Source: a virus. Taken from it: a DNA stretch of 29,512 nt. Location of the stretch: the IMG/VR virus record IMGVR_UViG_3300042465_005741, positions 1 through 29,512 of that record. One strand, written 5' to 3'. Position numbers and translations under genes: made by a program. The notes beneath the pieces were generated by a model that had not been told where the DNA came from, ran no database searches, and saw only the letters and a program-made list of their open reading frames with translations. Shown here piece after piece: positions 19,603-28,935 of this stretch. How positions within the stretch are numbered: the stretch's first letter is position 1; the number at the start of each line of letters is the position of its first letter.

Positions 19603-21363
19603 TTAGACCTCCTGTACCAGTGTAAGGGTTGTTCGTACAAAGCCATTTTGATCGACTTCGACATCTGCGCCGTAAACGCGCACTGTCGAATCAATGCGGA
19701 GATTGTTATAGTCCTGCACTCGTGCCGTGACCCAATCGCCAATTACGTAATCCGCGCCGAACTGCGGAGTGCGGCTGCCGTCTTCTACCTGCGGAATAAA
19801 CGAGAAAACACGCTTGTATCTCTGCCGAACCGATACGTGTGCGTCAACAATCTGCTGCCGAGCAGTGTCGCTTTGCAGATCGGAAGACACTACTTCCTCT
19901 CTTGCTCGCTGTCGGGTCGTCCCGGTCGAATCGGCCTTGCTAACGGTTCCAGAGCCGCCGCTTGGAAAGCCGGGCGGTAGTGCGTAGGCCGTGTTAATCA
20001 GCCCGTCGCCTGACAAAGTAAAGCGATACTCAGTCACGTTATGCTTACCAGTCCCGTACTCAAAGATGACATTGGAGCGTGTTTGCCCCTTGTACGAGGT
20101 AGAAGTAGTCCATGCAGTAGTAGCCGCCGCCCCCACGGTAAATGTGCCGGAGTTGCCGTTGTTCGTTACTGGATCAAGCGGAGTCTGCCAGAAATCGAAC
20201 CCTCCAGCGGTCAAAGCCGCCTCTTGCACGAACTCCATAAACGGCTTGTAGTACCACGGTCCTCCGGCGAAGATGTCTCCCGAAGTCCACCCGGCTGAAC
20301 TGCCCGACACGATGCCGGTGTGGGGCGCTGGACCAAAGAACACATTGTCGAGGCCGTAGGAAAACGATTGACTGGTGACATTAGTAGTCACGATAAAGAA
20401 AACAGTTGCGTAGGCCGCATCTGAAGGTGCTACACCGCTGTCGTACAGCGTTGCAGTAGTGCCGTTAGTAGTTAGAATTGGCGGCTGTCCAACTGTCGTA
20501 GCCTGAACAGCGGATGCTGTGCCATCGCTCTTGTACCACGCAATTTGTACGTATATTCCGTTGTTCGTGCCGGTTACTGCGGTCGTAGTGCGCAGCGTTG
20601 TCCTAGCGGTGTACACAGCGCCGGGCACTACTGAAATTCCAGAAGTGCCAGTCGGAGTACGAGCAGAGATTGTGCGCTGAGTTGTAGAACTGTCTTTTGT
20701 CCCCGTAAAACGCATAAATCCCGAAGCGCTGTCGGTGTCCCATGAACCAGAAGTCTGTTTTGTCAAAGATGAAGCAGCGCCGGTTCCTGTCCAGAAGGCA
20801 GTGCCCAATGCCCAGCCGGTCGGTGTTGCCCCGGCCGCTTGATCGGTGAATGTAGTCTGAATCGTGCTCGGAATAGTCTGTACTGGAGTTTGATTAATGT
20901 GATCCAGTTGCGTCATCACTTCCTTTGTCCGATCCACTGTGGACGAAACGCGGTAGCCGAGCGCCCGCTTGCTGTCGGGAATCATTCGCTTACTCAAACG
21001 ATTCCACATGGTCTCGGTCGCTACAATCGCAAGCGTGGCTGTTTGTCCTTGACTGGTAATCTCCGCCGACACGATCTCACAGACCATCATCAGCGTAGTG
21101 TCACGGTACAACTTAATTATCGGAATAGACAAAGCATCATTAGTCAGGCTCACGATGTCATCGGCCAAGCCGTCGGTCAGCGGAAGATTGAAACTAATCG
21201 TCTGCGGTTGATTCAACTTGAACGAAAATCGTCGGTCGGTCGCGGCGGCGAGTTCCCCGATGTTTTCGGCTACCCACGGATTTGCGACTGTGTACAACGA
21301 TGAAGTCGTAGTGCCCGTCTCTTTGGCGAGCACCATGCGCCATGTCTGAGGTCCGCTAGTCAT
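19603..21363 (-). CDS. Gp37-like tail protein with inserted carbohydrate-binding-like domain
   Basis: The 586-residue protein has N-terminal (about 1-150) and C-terminal (about 380-586) parts resembling the ReqiPepy6 Gp37-like / tail-hub family: IKLYRDTTLMMVCEIVSAEI, SNVIFEYGTGKHNVTEYRF and YVIGDWVTARVQDY. Between them, about 168-347, lies a Thr/Ser-rich beta sandwich (GWALGTAFWTGTGAAS to GLDNVFFGPAP) with the pattern of carbohydrate-binding modules. The hub would sit at the tail tip and the insert could bind cell-wall glycan. The ATG lies 3 nt after the previous stop. Confidence 0.8.
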   Translation of the reverse strand: MTSGPQTWRMVLAKETGTTTSSLYTVANPWVAENIGELAAATDRRFSFKLNQPQTISFNLPLTDGLADDIVSLTNDALSIPIIKLYRDTTLMMVCEIVSAEITSQGQTATLAIVATETMWNRLSKRMIPDSKRALGYRVSSTVDRTKEVMTQLDHINQTPVQTIPSTIQTTFTDQAAGATPTGWALGTAFWTGTGAASSLTKQTSGSWDTDSASGFMRFTGTKDSSTTQRTISARTPTGTSGISVVPGAVYTARTTLRTTTAVTGTNNGIYVQIAWYKSDGTASAVQATTVGQPPILTTNGTTATLYDSGVAPSDAAYATVFFIVTTNVTSQSFSYGLDNVFFGPAPHTGIVSGSSAGWTSGDIFAGGPWYYKPFMEFVQEAALTAGGFDFWQTPLDPVTNNGNSGTFTVGAAATTAWTTSTSYKGQTRSNVIFEYGTGKHNVTEYRFTLSGDGLINTAYALPPGFPSGGSGTVSKADSTGTTRQRAREEVVSSDLQSDTARQQIVDAHVSVRQRYKRVFSFIPQVEDGSRTPQFGADYVIGDWVTARVQDYNNLRIDSTVRVYGADVEVDQNGFVRTTLTLVQEV

Positions 21364-21366
21364 GGA

Positions 21367-22263
21367 CTACATCCAAACGTCGCGCCAAGACACGTCAAAC
21401 GTAAGGTTAGGCGTTCCTGTCGGGCTTAGTCTCTCAAGATAGATATTTTGCGTGCCCGGCGAAAGTTCGGTCCAAGTAGAGGAAGTGAAATTGACCAAGT
21501 TGTAGCGATTCGTCGCGGTCGAGCCGACGTAACTCTGCACTGAGCGCGTTCGGGTGTTGATCAAATAGTAGTCAGGCGAAGCAGTTGCCGGGCTTGGACC
21601 CCAAGTAAAACCCAGATTCATTTCTACACTAATAGCACCAGTCGAGCCGCCGACGCGCAAACGAAAGCCCGTCACCGAACTTGAAGCAGTCGTTGGACGA
21701 ATTACTTTGATGCTTTCAAATGGAGCGTCATACGAGCCTTTGTTCTCCACAGACACGTTTGCGTTGCTGGCTTGACCAGTAAGGCTGTTTAGCGTGGTCG
21801 AGTAGATGCGAGGATCGGCTGCGACAAGTGCGACGAAGAAAGACTTAAGCGTTCCGGCTCCGGCGATCCGCGTCGGCTGCTGCTTGCGAACGTAACAGAA
21901 CTGCTCGATGCTGCCGGAAGGTGTCCACGTCAGCGTGCCATCGCCCTGCAATGAGTTGGTAGCGCGCTGCAACTTGGTCAGACGGCCGTTGCGCTCCGTG
22001 TTCGTGCTGCCGAGAATCTGGCCGGACAGCGTGATTGGACGCCGCCCGTGATAGAAGTTGCCGTGAATTGCGCCGTCGGCCTCTGCCAGATCGGAGAAGG
22101 CTTCGCGCACTTCGGGGCTGTCAAGGCCGGTGATTGCGTCGTCTCCGGCCAAGCCGCCGACGTAATCGGCACTGGTCGTGTCGTTAAACACAGCCGAGTA
22201 GCCGCTGTTGTTGGTCAGCGTGTACTTGACTCCTGTTTCCGGGCCTGTGTTTTGACTTGCCAT
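21367..22263 (-). CDS. distal tail protein (Dit-like)
   Basis: The 298-residue protein directly follows the tape measure gene, the usual place for the distal tail protein. The N-terminal domain includes HGNFYHGRRPITLSGQILG, a strand pattern typical of Dit/minor tail families; a galectin-like C-terminal beta domain is likely. ATG at 22263 overlaps the tape measure stop (TAATG), with GGAGGTGG about 10 nt upstream. A longer GTG start at 22284 lies within the tape measure gene and was rejected. Confidence 0.8.
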   Translation of the reverse strand: MASQNTGPETGVKYTLTNNSGYSAVFNDTTSADYVGGLAGDDAITGLDSPEVREAFSDLAEADGAIHGNFYHGRRPITLSGQILGSTNTERNGRLTKLQRATNSLQGDGTLTWTPSGSIEQFCYVRKQQPTRIAGAGTLKSFFVALVAADPRIYSTTLNSLTGQASNANVSVENKGSYDAPFESIKVIRPTTASSSVTGFRLRVGGSTGAISVEMNLGFTWGPSPATASPDYYLINTRTRSVQSYVGSTATNRYNLVNFTSSTWTELSPGTQNIYLERLSPTGTPNLTFDVSWRDVWM

Positions 22264-25200
22264 TAGGCTACGCCCACCTCCCATTCAAGTTGCTTAGACC
22301 ACGTGTGCGGGTCTGCTGGCGGCTCTTGGTAGTTGTTTGTGACGTTAACAACCTTACCACGCGAGGCCGCTCCGGCGCTGCGTTGCTCGATGCCGCCGGG
22401 GGCGATTACGCCGGTTGTCGAGCCGATGCCCGCTGATGCTCTAAACATGTTGCTGCCAAACTGCATACCGAGTCCGTAGTGGCCGCTCAACAGGTTGAGG
22501 GCTTCGGTTACGGCCGGTGAAGCGCCAAGTCCCGTGCCGCCAGTCTGCACTTCGTTTAGAAATTCGTCAAGATCAACTTGTGCGTTTCGAATGGCGATGT
22601 CCATGTTTTTATGCTCGGCCACGTACTGTCCGCGCTTCTGACGCAACTCCTTCAGTTTTTGCTTCTTCTTTTCTTTGCTGAGATCGCTCTTTCCGACAGC
22701 CTTAATAGAATCCGCATACTCTGATTTAAGGTGGCCCAGCAACTTCTTCAAATACACCTGCGCATTAACCACTCTTTCGAGCGGACGCTTTACGTTGGCT
22801 TCTCTAAAGGTCAAACCCTTGCCAAGTCGCAAGTCTTCTTCGCGCCGGGCGACAGCAGCAAGATCAGTCTGACGCTGAATCTTAAATTGAGTCTGCCGGT
22901 ACAGTTTCTCCAGAGCGGGTATATTCTTCTTGCCAAGCGGAACCGGCCGGTTAGGTTTGCCGGACGCGCCAGCCGTCATCCCGCCATTAGCAAAGCCCGG
23001 AATCCCCAATGCGGCGCCTGCCTGCATCCAGTACTTAACGTTGTTTTTACGGTAAGCCGGATTGGTTGCGATCACGTACTCCGGGCGATTCTCTTCACCC
23101 ACAAGAAAGGTCGGACCCGTGAAGCGACCGCCGGAGGTGCGGCTGCCTTCCTGCTTTGCCGTGCCGATGTAGCCGCCTTCGGCGTTCATTGGAATTTTCT
23201 TTACATTTACTGTGACCGTGCTAGTAGTCAGTTCCGGCGTGATTCGAATAGTCTTTGTTGGAGCGTCGTCAACCCAGTCTTCGAGTCTGCCCTTGATTTG
23301 CTCAAGGTTCGAGATACCCAACTTCACGTCCTTCTTACCGGGTCGGCCGGTCACGTCCTTAAGGGTCTTGTTAAAGTCTCCCGGCAGTGCTTCGAGTTTG
23401 ACCTTCTTCGGGCTGATGTTCAACTGCTTGGCCTTACGGCGAATGGCCTGCAAGTCGCTGTCAATAGTCTTAGCGTCAACACGAGCCGCCAGTTTGATTG
23501 CCTGCTTAGTCTTGCCGCTGCTTGCCATTGCTTGCAGGAGCCTTGTAGTCTGACGCACAGCCTCCGGCTCCATCTTCGAGAACGCGGCGGTCAGATTGGC
23601 GCGGGCCTGCTTCGGAAGTTCCGCAAACAATTGACCAACTTGCTGAGTAAGTCTCGGCGGCAGCGCCACTTTGCCGAGGTCTTGGCGAACGACATTGACC
23701 TTCGCGCCGAGGCGTTCGAAGCCGGTCACTAGCCAAGTGTCGATTGCGTTTCTCAGTTCGGCCGGAACCTTCAAGCCGCTGAGTGCCTTGTTCATCTTAC
23801 GAACGCTTGGAACCGCTCCTGAGTTGAGTAGGTTAGTCAGTTCTTGCACCTGCGCAGCCGAGCCGCCGAACCCGGCAGCGCCGCCGCCCTTGCCAAACCC
23901 TTGAACCTGACGCAGCCCGGACAGGCTTTGAATTGCTAGATTGCGCGCTTCGCCGCGAGCGCTCTGCAAGTTCGAGATGTAATCAATGAGCGACTGCGCA
24001 GCGTCCTTCTGATTGGTCGCTACCTGTCGGCTCTGGCGAGAAATCTCTCCGAGGCTCTGCTCAGGGCGCCTGCCGCCTTCGACAGCAGCGTTGTACGCCT
24101 TGACGCTATCTTTGAGTTCTTTGTACGAGGTGCGAGCCTTGTCGATGGCCGGACCGGCGTTTCGTATAGCGCTGTTGGCGGCGATCTGGCGCTGCCTAAT
24201 GCTTCGGGCCTGCTCTGCGTAAGTTCGTGTGTTTGAAATCAGCCCCAGCAGTTTGTCGCCGTAGAGCACCAGCCCGGTGACAGCGGCCGTGATCGCAAAG
24301 CCCCACGGGCCGCCTAGAAACCCTACAAGCCGCGAGCCTGCTCCAAGAAAGCCTGCCGTCGCTCCTCTGGCTGCCACGGTTGCTGCGCCAAAGCGAGTAG
24401 TTGAGGCCGCAGCGACAGTTTGCGCAGCGGCGGAGGCCGTCGTGGCTCTGGTCGCGGCTGCTGCTGTCGCGGCTTGTGCGGTCTGAGCGACAGTTACTCC
24501 TGTAATCGCAGTGCGCAATGCTCGGTATGCCGTAACCAGTCCGGCGACTCCGGCCACGACTCTCTTTGCAAACAATCCAAGAGTTGCGGCCACTGCCGCG
24601 TCCACAACAATGCCAAGTCGAGTAATGACCTCGATTGCGCTCGCTACTCCTGCTACTAGCCGCAGCACGGCCTGCGAGATCGGACGAGTCGCCTCGGTCC
24701 ATCGAGCAAAGATTTTAATTATAGGCGAGATCGCGTTGTAGAGCAGTTTGAGTTCTGTGATGCTGTCTTTAAAGAACTCCGACAACTCTTGCTGACCTGC
24801 GGTGCTCTTCATCCAAGCGTTCCAGCGGTTGATCGTCGCGGCCAACTGAGTTGTGAACTGCTGCCCGGCGGATGCGCCAGCGCTAAAGAACGTGACCAGC
24901 AGACGGCCTGTGGCTGTGAGTACACGACCGACGCCCGTAAGTTGCTCCATCATTCCATTGACTTGATTCTGGAAGTTGGTTCGCCCGGTAGCGCCAGCCA
25001 GCGTTGCTGACCACTGCCTAAAGTTTTCGGAGATGCGCGGAAGGTGGGAGGACGAGGCAACTGCAAGACGAGCAATCGCGGTAGTTATGCTGCCCATTCC
25101 TTGAATGAAGCCGGGCAGAGCGCGAGTGTTGTTGCGCATCAAAGTCTCAATAGTCTGTTGCCCTTCAAGACTGCCAAGCCCTCGAAGCAGTCCTTGAATC

Positions 25201-26429
25201 TCGTCTGCGACAACTGTGAACGCAGACTGAGTTTCGTTCTTGAACGTCGGCATCAAACGAGTTAGCGTCTGTATCCCGACTCCAGCCGTTTCGAAGAATG
25301 GACGCCGCAGCAGATCAGTCAACTGCGCCCACTCGTTGTACAACTTGCCCGACTCGGCAATCAAGTCTTGTGTGTCTTTCGGCAGATTCTTTACAGTGGT
25401 GCGGTACTCTTCAAGTTTGTCGCGGGCCTCTTCTGAGTTCTTGCCCGTCTCCAGCACTTGTTCTTGATAGTCGGTCGCAGCCTTTGTAGCCGTGGACAAC
25501 TCATTGAACAGCGGCTTGACGGCCGCTCCTATGCCAATAAGACTTAATAGGAACCCGCTTCCGGCGGCGGCTGCGAGGCCGAACGCTCCTACTGCCGCCG
25601 TGCCAACGGCTCCGACAAGCGCCGAGACGCCGCCAACGACGCCGCTCAAAACTGGCCCAAACACTGCCAGCGCTCCGAGCAACTGACGAACGCTTAGAGA
25701 GAAGAATCCCAAGTGCAGCCGGACGTTAGTGAGTCCTTTAATCATGTTGGCAAGCCTCTCGTCGTGCTCGTTGTAGCGCTTGTTAACTCCTTCTACATCT
25801 CCGTTCAGTTCGGCAAGCCGGTCGCTCAGAGCGATCACTTCGACACGCATCCGGGCCAACTCACGGCGCTCCTGTTCGGTGTTCTGTGCCAGCAGAGACT
25901 TTTCGCGCTTTCCGATCTCAGCGTTTAGTTTTACGATGCGCTCTTCAAGTTTCGCAGTTTCAATCGCTTCTTTGCGCGTCGTTCTAATCTGATTCTCTTG
26001 CGCCTTGACCTGATCGTTTGTGGCACGCCGCGCTCGATCCGCTGCATCGCTTGCAGTTCGTTGCAGATACGTCCACTCGCTCATGTACGCGGCGTTGCGG
26101 TCAAGAGCCACGCTGAACTTCTCCATCGCCTCTTCGGCACCGCCCGCGCCTTCAACAAACACCTTTAAGTCTTCTGGCAGGCGTCGATACTCTTTAAGCG
26201 TTTTGTTAAGTTTTCCGCCCCCGGCCGTCATAGCCGACTTTAGAAGTTTCTGGTACTTGACCAGTTCAGACCGGGCCTTGCGGAGACTTTCTACATTTGT
26301 GTCAATCTGGAGATTGACAGTTTCATCGGGGATGCCTTCAAGAACAGCCTTAACCTCAGCCGCGCCAGCATAGACGCCGCTAGTGTCGATGTCAACCAGA
26401 TATTCAAGAGTTCCGAGGTTTCTAGCCAT
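22263..26429 (-). CDS. tape measure protein
   Basis: At 1388 residues this is the longest gene, as expected for a siphovirus tape measure; length should set tail length (about 200 nm at roughly 0.15 nm per residue, a general rule). It has coiled-coil stretches (about 120-230 and in the C-terminal third), a large hydrophobic zone (about 239-305) and Ala/Gly-rich membrane-like segments (about 600-730). A typical tape-measure element is GGRFTGPTFLVGEENRPEYV. No peptidase motif is obvious. The N-terminus overlaps the chaperone ORF by 8 nt. Confidence 0.95.
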   Translation of the reverse strand: MARNLGTLEYLVDIDTSGVYAGAAEVKAVLEGIPDETVNLQIDTNVESLRKARSELVKYQKLLKSAMTAGGGKLNKTLKEYRRLPEDLKVFVEGAGGAEEAMEKFSVALDRNAAYMSEWTYLQRTASDAADRARRATNDQVKAQENQIRTTRKEAIETAKLEERIVKLNAEIGKREKSLLAQNTEQERRELARMRVEVIALSDRLAELNGDVEGVNKRYNEHDERLANMIKGLTNVRLHLGFFSLSVRQLLGALAVFGPVLSGVVGGVSALVGAVGTAAVGAFGLAAAAGSGFLLSLIGIGAAVKPLFNELSTATKAATDYQEQVLETGKNSEEARDKLEEYRTTVKNLPKDTQDLIAESGKLYNEWAQLTDLLRRPFFETAGVGIQTLTRLMPTFKNETQSAFTVVADEIQGLLRGLGSLEGQQTIETLMRNNTRALPGFIQGMGSITTAIARLAVASSSHLPRISENFRQWSATLAGATGRTNFQNQVNGMMEQLTGVGRVLTATGRLLVTFFSAGASAGQQFTTQLAATINRWNAWMKSTAGQQELSEFFKDSITELKLLYNAISPIIKIFARWTEATRPISQAVLRLVAGVASAIEVITRLGIVVDAAVAATLGLFAKRVVAGVAGLVTAYRALRTAITGVTVAQTAQAATAAAATRATTASAAAQTVAAASTTRFGAATVAARGATAGFLGAGSRLVGFLGGPWGFAITAAVTGLVLYGDKLLGLISNTRTYAEQARSIRQRQIAANSAIRNAGPAIDKARTSYKELKDSVKAYNAAVEGGRRPEQSLGEISRQSRQVATNQKDAAQSLIDYISNLQSARGEARNLAIQSLSGLRQVQGFGKGGGAAGFGGSAAQVQELTNLLNSGAVPSVRKMNKALSGLKVPAELRNAIDTWLVTGFERLGAKVNVVRQDLGKVALPPRLTQQVGQLFAELPKQARANLTAAFSKMEPEAVRQTTRLLQAMASSGKTKQAIKLAARVDAKTIDSDLQAIRRKAKQLNISPKKVKLEALPGDFNKTLKDVTGRPGKKDVKLGISNLEQIKGRLEDWVDDAPTKTIRITPELTTSTVTVNVKKIPMNAEGGYIGTAKQEGSRTSGGRFTGPTFLVGEENRPEYVIATNPAYRKNNVKYWMQAGAALGIPGFANGGMTAGASGKPNRPVPLGKKNIPALEKLYRQTQFKIQRQTDLAAVARREEDLRLGKGLTFREANVKRPLERVVNAQVYLKKLLGHLKSEYADSIKAVGKSDLSKEKKKQKLKELRQKRGQYVAEHKNMDIAIRNAQVDLDEFLNEVQTGGTGLGASPAVTEALNLLSGHYGLGMQFGSNMFRASAGIGSTTGVIAPGGIEQRSAGAASRGKVVNVTNNYQEPPADPHTWSKQLEWEVGVA

Positions 26430-26607
26430 TGAGCGTCATCCCCTGCTGCCACGCAGCCGTGCCAGAGCCTCGCATATCCTTGTGCGATTGACGGAACTCT
26501 TTGCGTTCCTGTTCTTTTTCTTGCTTACGACGTTCTTTGGCCACCTTAGCAACGATAGCCTCTCGCACGACGTAATCTACGACATCATCATCTGAAAACG
26601 GCGGCAT
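26422..26607 (-). CDS. second tail assembly chaperone ORF (gpT-like)
   Basis: A charged helical ORF (Glu/Lys/Arg-rich, KVAKERRKQEKEQERKEF) lies between the first chaperone and the tape measure. As an independent gene it would start at ATG 26607 with GGGGGA 3 nt upstream, giving 61 residues; an in-frame GTG at 26664 lacks a ribosome site. The frame stays open back to 26730, inside the first chaperone gene, so it may instead be translated as a frameshift extension, as in lambda gpG/gpGT. It ends 8 nt inside the tape measure gene. Confidence 0.75.
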   Translation of the reverse strand: MPPFSDDDVVDYVVREAIVAKVAKERRKQEKEQERKEFRQSHKDMRGSGTAAWQQGMTLNG

Positions 26608-26623
26608 CGTTCCCCCTGATTGC

Positions 26624-27079
26624 TCATAGGTTGAGTAAATCCGAAGTGGTAAGGTCGAGGCCACGAACGTTGCGAAAGGAGTCTTGTGTTTCCAGACCTC
26701 CCAACTGGTGTCCGATAGCGTCGAGATCGGTTACGCGGCTTGCAAATCCAATCAGCAATTCCAGATCGAGGGCAGGCAGGTCTTCTACGTCGTCCTCAGT
26801 AATCTCTGGATTGACGAGCATCTGCGGGATGATGAACTTTGTGAACTCCCAAGTCTGCTCCAGAACTTCTTTGTCAATTTTCTCGGCCGATCCCTGCTCT
26901 ACGGCAATGTCGATAAGGTGATTCGGAACTTGACCAGACTTGATAAGGCGCGGCAGCGACGGGATCGTGATGTCAACAATAGTGCCGGACGGCAGTGTGA
27001 CTCCTGTGTGGACGTTCGCCTGCTTCCAAGCGTCCTTGCTTGCGGCCTTAGTCTTCGTTGTGGGGGATGATTCTGTCAA
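26624..27079 (-). CDS. tail assembly chaperone (gpG-like)
   Basis: The 151-residue protein has the features of actinophage tail assembly chaperones: VTLPSGTIVDITIPSLPRLI, a helical acidic middle and LDLELLIGFASRVTDLDAIG. It precedes the tape measure, which it should bind during tail assembly. The start is TTG at 27079, chosen because AAAGGAGG lies about 9 nt upstream; the longer in-frame TTG at 27106 lies upstream of that site. It overlaps the preceding small gene by 32 nt. Its end overlaps a second ORF in a frame reached by +1 (or -2) shifting. Confidence 0.8.
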   Translation of the reverse strand: MTESSPTTKTKAASKDAWKQANVHTGVTLPSGTIVDITIPSLPRLIKSGQVPNHLIDIAVEQGSAEKIDKEVLEQTWEFTKFIIPQMLVNPEITEDDVEDLPALDLELLIGFASRVTDLDAIGHQLGGLETQDSFRNVRGLDLTTSDLLNL

Positions 27080-27239
27080 TTTGTGTGTCCTCCTTTGGAC
27101 TGTCAATGTTTTCGTCTGCTGTCTCGTCGAGTGCTTCCAACAAGCGTGCAGACAACTTTCTTAGTACATTAGCGCGCCGCGTGACGCGGTTCGCTTCCTC
27201 CCGAACCAGCACTGCCAGTTCGTGAATTTCTTTGTCCAT
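27048..27239 (-). CDS. small helical protein in tail operon (63 aa)
   Basis: ATG at 27239 has GGAG about 8 nt upstream. The 63-residue product is helical and highly charged (MDKEIHELAVLVREEANRVT) with an acidic end. It lies between the major tail protein and the tail chaperone, overlapping the chaperone start. No family is recognised; a small accessory to tail assembly is possible. Confidence 0.7.
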   Translation of the reverse strand: MDKEIHELAVLVREEANRVTRRANVLRKLSARLLEALDETADENIDSPKEDTQIDRIIPHNED

Positions 27240-27251
27240 GCGCTACTCCGA

Positions 27252-28211
27252 TCAGGTGGCTTCTTGATTCTTCACTTCGCACGAGATGACGCCGGAGGCG
27301 TTGCGCTGTGCGACGGCGCGGACATCCACAGTAATAGGATCGCCGCCCGGATCAGGCTCGACCGGGAACTCCTGATAGGCGATCTGCGGGAAGTCAAACT
27401 CGATAGCGTTGTTGGCGCCCTTCGAGAAGACAAAGTTAGCGTCCGTGGTAGCCAGCGTGCTCGACTGAGCGGTGCCGCTGGTGCTGCCGTAGTTGAAGCG
27501 GTTGTACTCGTCCAGCGTCTCAAAGATCAGCGTGAAGCCGAGCGAAACCTCGCGCAGCCCCTCAACGACATCGTAAGGCTTGGCATCGTCGGTCTGCTGC
27601 ATCGACACGTTGTTGGAGATGGTGCACTCGAACGAGCCAACAAGTGCCGTGCTGCCGCTCGCCAAAGTTACAGCGGCCTCGTTGAAGTTGTACACGGCGT
27701 CGGAAGCGGTAGTCGCAATCGAAGCGGGCTGAGAGGTCAGACGAACGGCGTTGCGGCCCATAATGTTGAGCGACGCGGTGAGCGGCTGCCCGGCCTCGGC
27801 CGAAATCGTGACCTCGGAAACCTTGCAGTCCTCGAAGCGCTCATAAAGCGTGTCGCCAATCTCACGATAGAAGGTGTAGTAAGGAAGCGCACTGGCCGGA
27901 GTAATAGTGTGCGTGTAGTTGGTCGTGCCCGTGCTTGAGATGGTGCCCAGTACGGACTCAAGAATGTGATGAATGTTCGAGTCACGCACATACACTTCTG
28001 GCGTGCCCTCAACCGAGAAGTTCTGGACGTAAGCAACGCCCTGATCACGGCTGGAATCAGTCTCAGACAGGTTCTCTACCGAACGGACGGGGCCGATGGA
28101 GCCGCCGGAGAACGGAAGAACATCCCAAGTGGATGCAGTAGAGTTGGCAGTGCCCTTGCCGGACTGCTTGCCAATACCAAAAAGTGCGTCATTTCCGCGA
28201 AGTCCACCCAT
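27252..28211 (-). CDS. major tail protein (tail tube)
   Basis: The 319-residue protein is beta-rich with Ser/Thr/Gly-rich loops. It contains typical tube-protein segments (DTLYERFEDCKVSEVTISAE, AGQPLTASLNIMGRNA, SFECTISNNVSMQQTDDAKP) and a conserved-looking EVSLGFTLIFETLDEYNRF. Position (after the tail terminator, before chaperone and tape measure) fits the tube subunit. ATG at 28211 follows the previous stop directly, with AAGGTAGG upstream. Near the C-terminus is a Pro/Gly linker EPDPGGDP. Confidence 0.85.
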   Translation of the reverse strand: MGGLRGNDALFGIGKQSGKGTANSTASTWDVLPFSGGSIGPVRSVENLSETDSSRDQGVAYVQNFSVEGTPEVYVRDSNIHHILESVLGTISSTGTTNYTHTITPASALPYYTFYREIGDTLYERFEDCKVSEVTISAEAGQPLTASLNIMGRNAVRLTSQPASIATTASDAVYNFNEAAVTLASGSTALVGSFECTISNNVSMQQTDDAKPYDVVEGLREVSLGFTLIFETLDEYNRFNYGSTSGTAQSSTLATTDANFVFSKGANNAIEFDFPQIAYQEFPVEPDPGGDPITVDVRAVAQRNASGVISCEVKNQEAT

Positions 28212-28460
28212 TTACGAACCTACCTTAACAGCCGGAGAGGCAGACAGGGCTGAAGCGGTCTGCTGAGAAACGGTCTTGCCAGCAGCAGAAATCTCCACAC
28301 GGCCGTCAGAATCGGCGTCTGCCGGGTCCACGCCTACAACAGAGACGAAAACCGAGCCATCAGCAGCAAAATCAGGGTTGAGAGAGACCTTTACGCCTTC
28401 CTTCGACGCGGCCTTCTTGGGCTTATCTTCGGCCTTTACAGCCTTTGCTTCATCGGACAT
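28212..28460 (-). CDS. small Ala/Lys-rich protein in tail operon (82 aa)
   Basis: The protein has a disordered, Lys/Ala-rich N-terminus (about 1-22) and a small beta domain (VKVSLNPDFAADGSVFVSVV to VEISAAGKTV). It lies just upstream of the major tail protein. No family is recognised; a small structural or decoration protein is possible. ATG at 28460 follows AGGGG at short spacing. Confidence 0.7.
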   Translation of the reverse strand: MSDEAKAVKAEDKPKKAASKEGVKVSLNPDFAADGSVFVSVVGVDPADADSDGRVEISAAGKTVSQQTASALSASPAVKVGS

Positions 28461-28491
28461 TACCCCTTAGAATATCGTGCGGTGTGCCAGT

Positions 28492-28935
28492 CTAGCCGGG
28501 GAAAGAAGCCAGATTATTGCCGTGGCCCTCGATTTGAGCCTCAAGACGGGACTTGTTTCCAGTCGGATCGTCCGGGTAGTCAATCCGAGTAAGCCGCAGG
28601 AACCACATCTCGCCGGTGTTTCCGCTCGATTGCGTCTGAAAGGCGCTGCGCAGACGGTCGCCGTAGTCCTCGATCACGCCGGGATCAACTTGAATGGTCT
28701 CGTCCGGCTCGGCATCGTAAGCCATATAAATCTGAAGCACGACAGGCACGACCAACTCGATTACGCGCCCCGGACGCTCGTATTCGGCCTCTGGATAGAC
28801 CGCCGCGACCGTCTCGCCTTCTTTTCCGGCAGCACGGGTCAATTTGTCGTTCGTCACGATTAGACCTTCGGCTGAGAACTCGTCCTCAACGATGTCGATT
28901 ACGCGCTGCCGAACTGCTGTTGCTGCTGATGCCAT
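28492..28935 (-). CDS. tail terminator-like protein
   Basis: The 147-residue protein starts with a helix (TAVRQRVIDIVEDEFSAEGL) and continues as a mixed alpha/beta domain (RVIELVVPVVLQIYMAYDAE, WFLRLTRIDYPDD). Size, helical start and place after the gp10-like gene and before the tube protein match siphovirus tail terminators (lambda gpU-like). The start is coupled to the previous stop (TAATG). Confidence 0.65.
   Translation of the reverse strand: MASAATAVRQRVIDIVEDEFSAEGLIVTNDKLTRAAGKEGETVAAVYPEAEYERPGRVIELVVPVVLQIYMAYDAEPDETIQVDPGVIEDYGDRLRSAFQTQSSGNTGEMWFLRLTRIDYPDDPTGNKSRLEAQIEGHGNNLASFPG

Noticed and set aside
22731-23732. 333-codon plus-strand open frame within the tape measure gene
   Set aside because: It lies antisense to a clear tape measure protein and has low-complexity, unconvincing composition.
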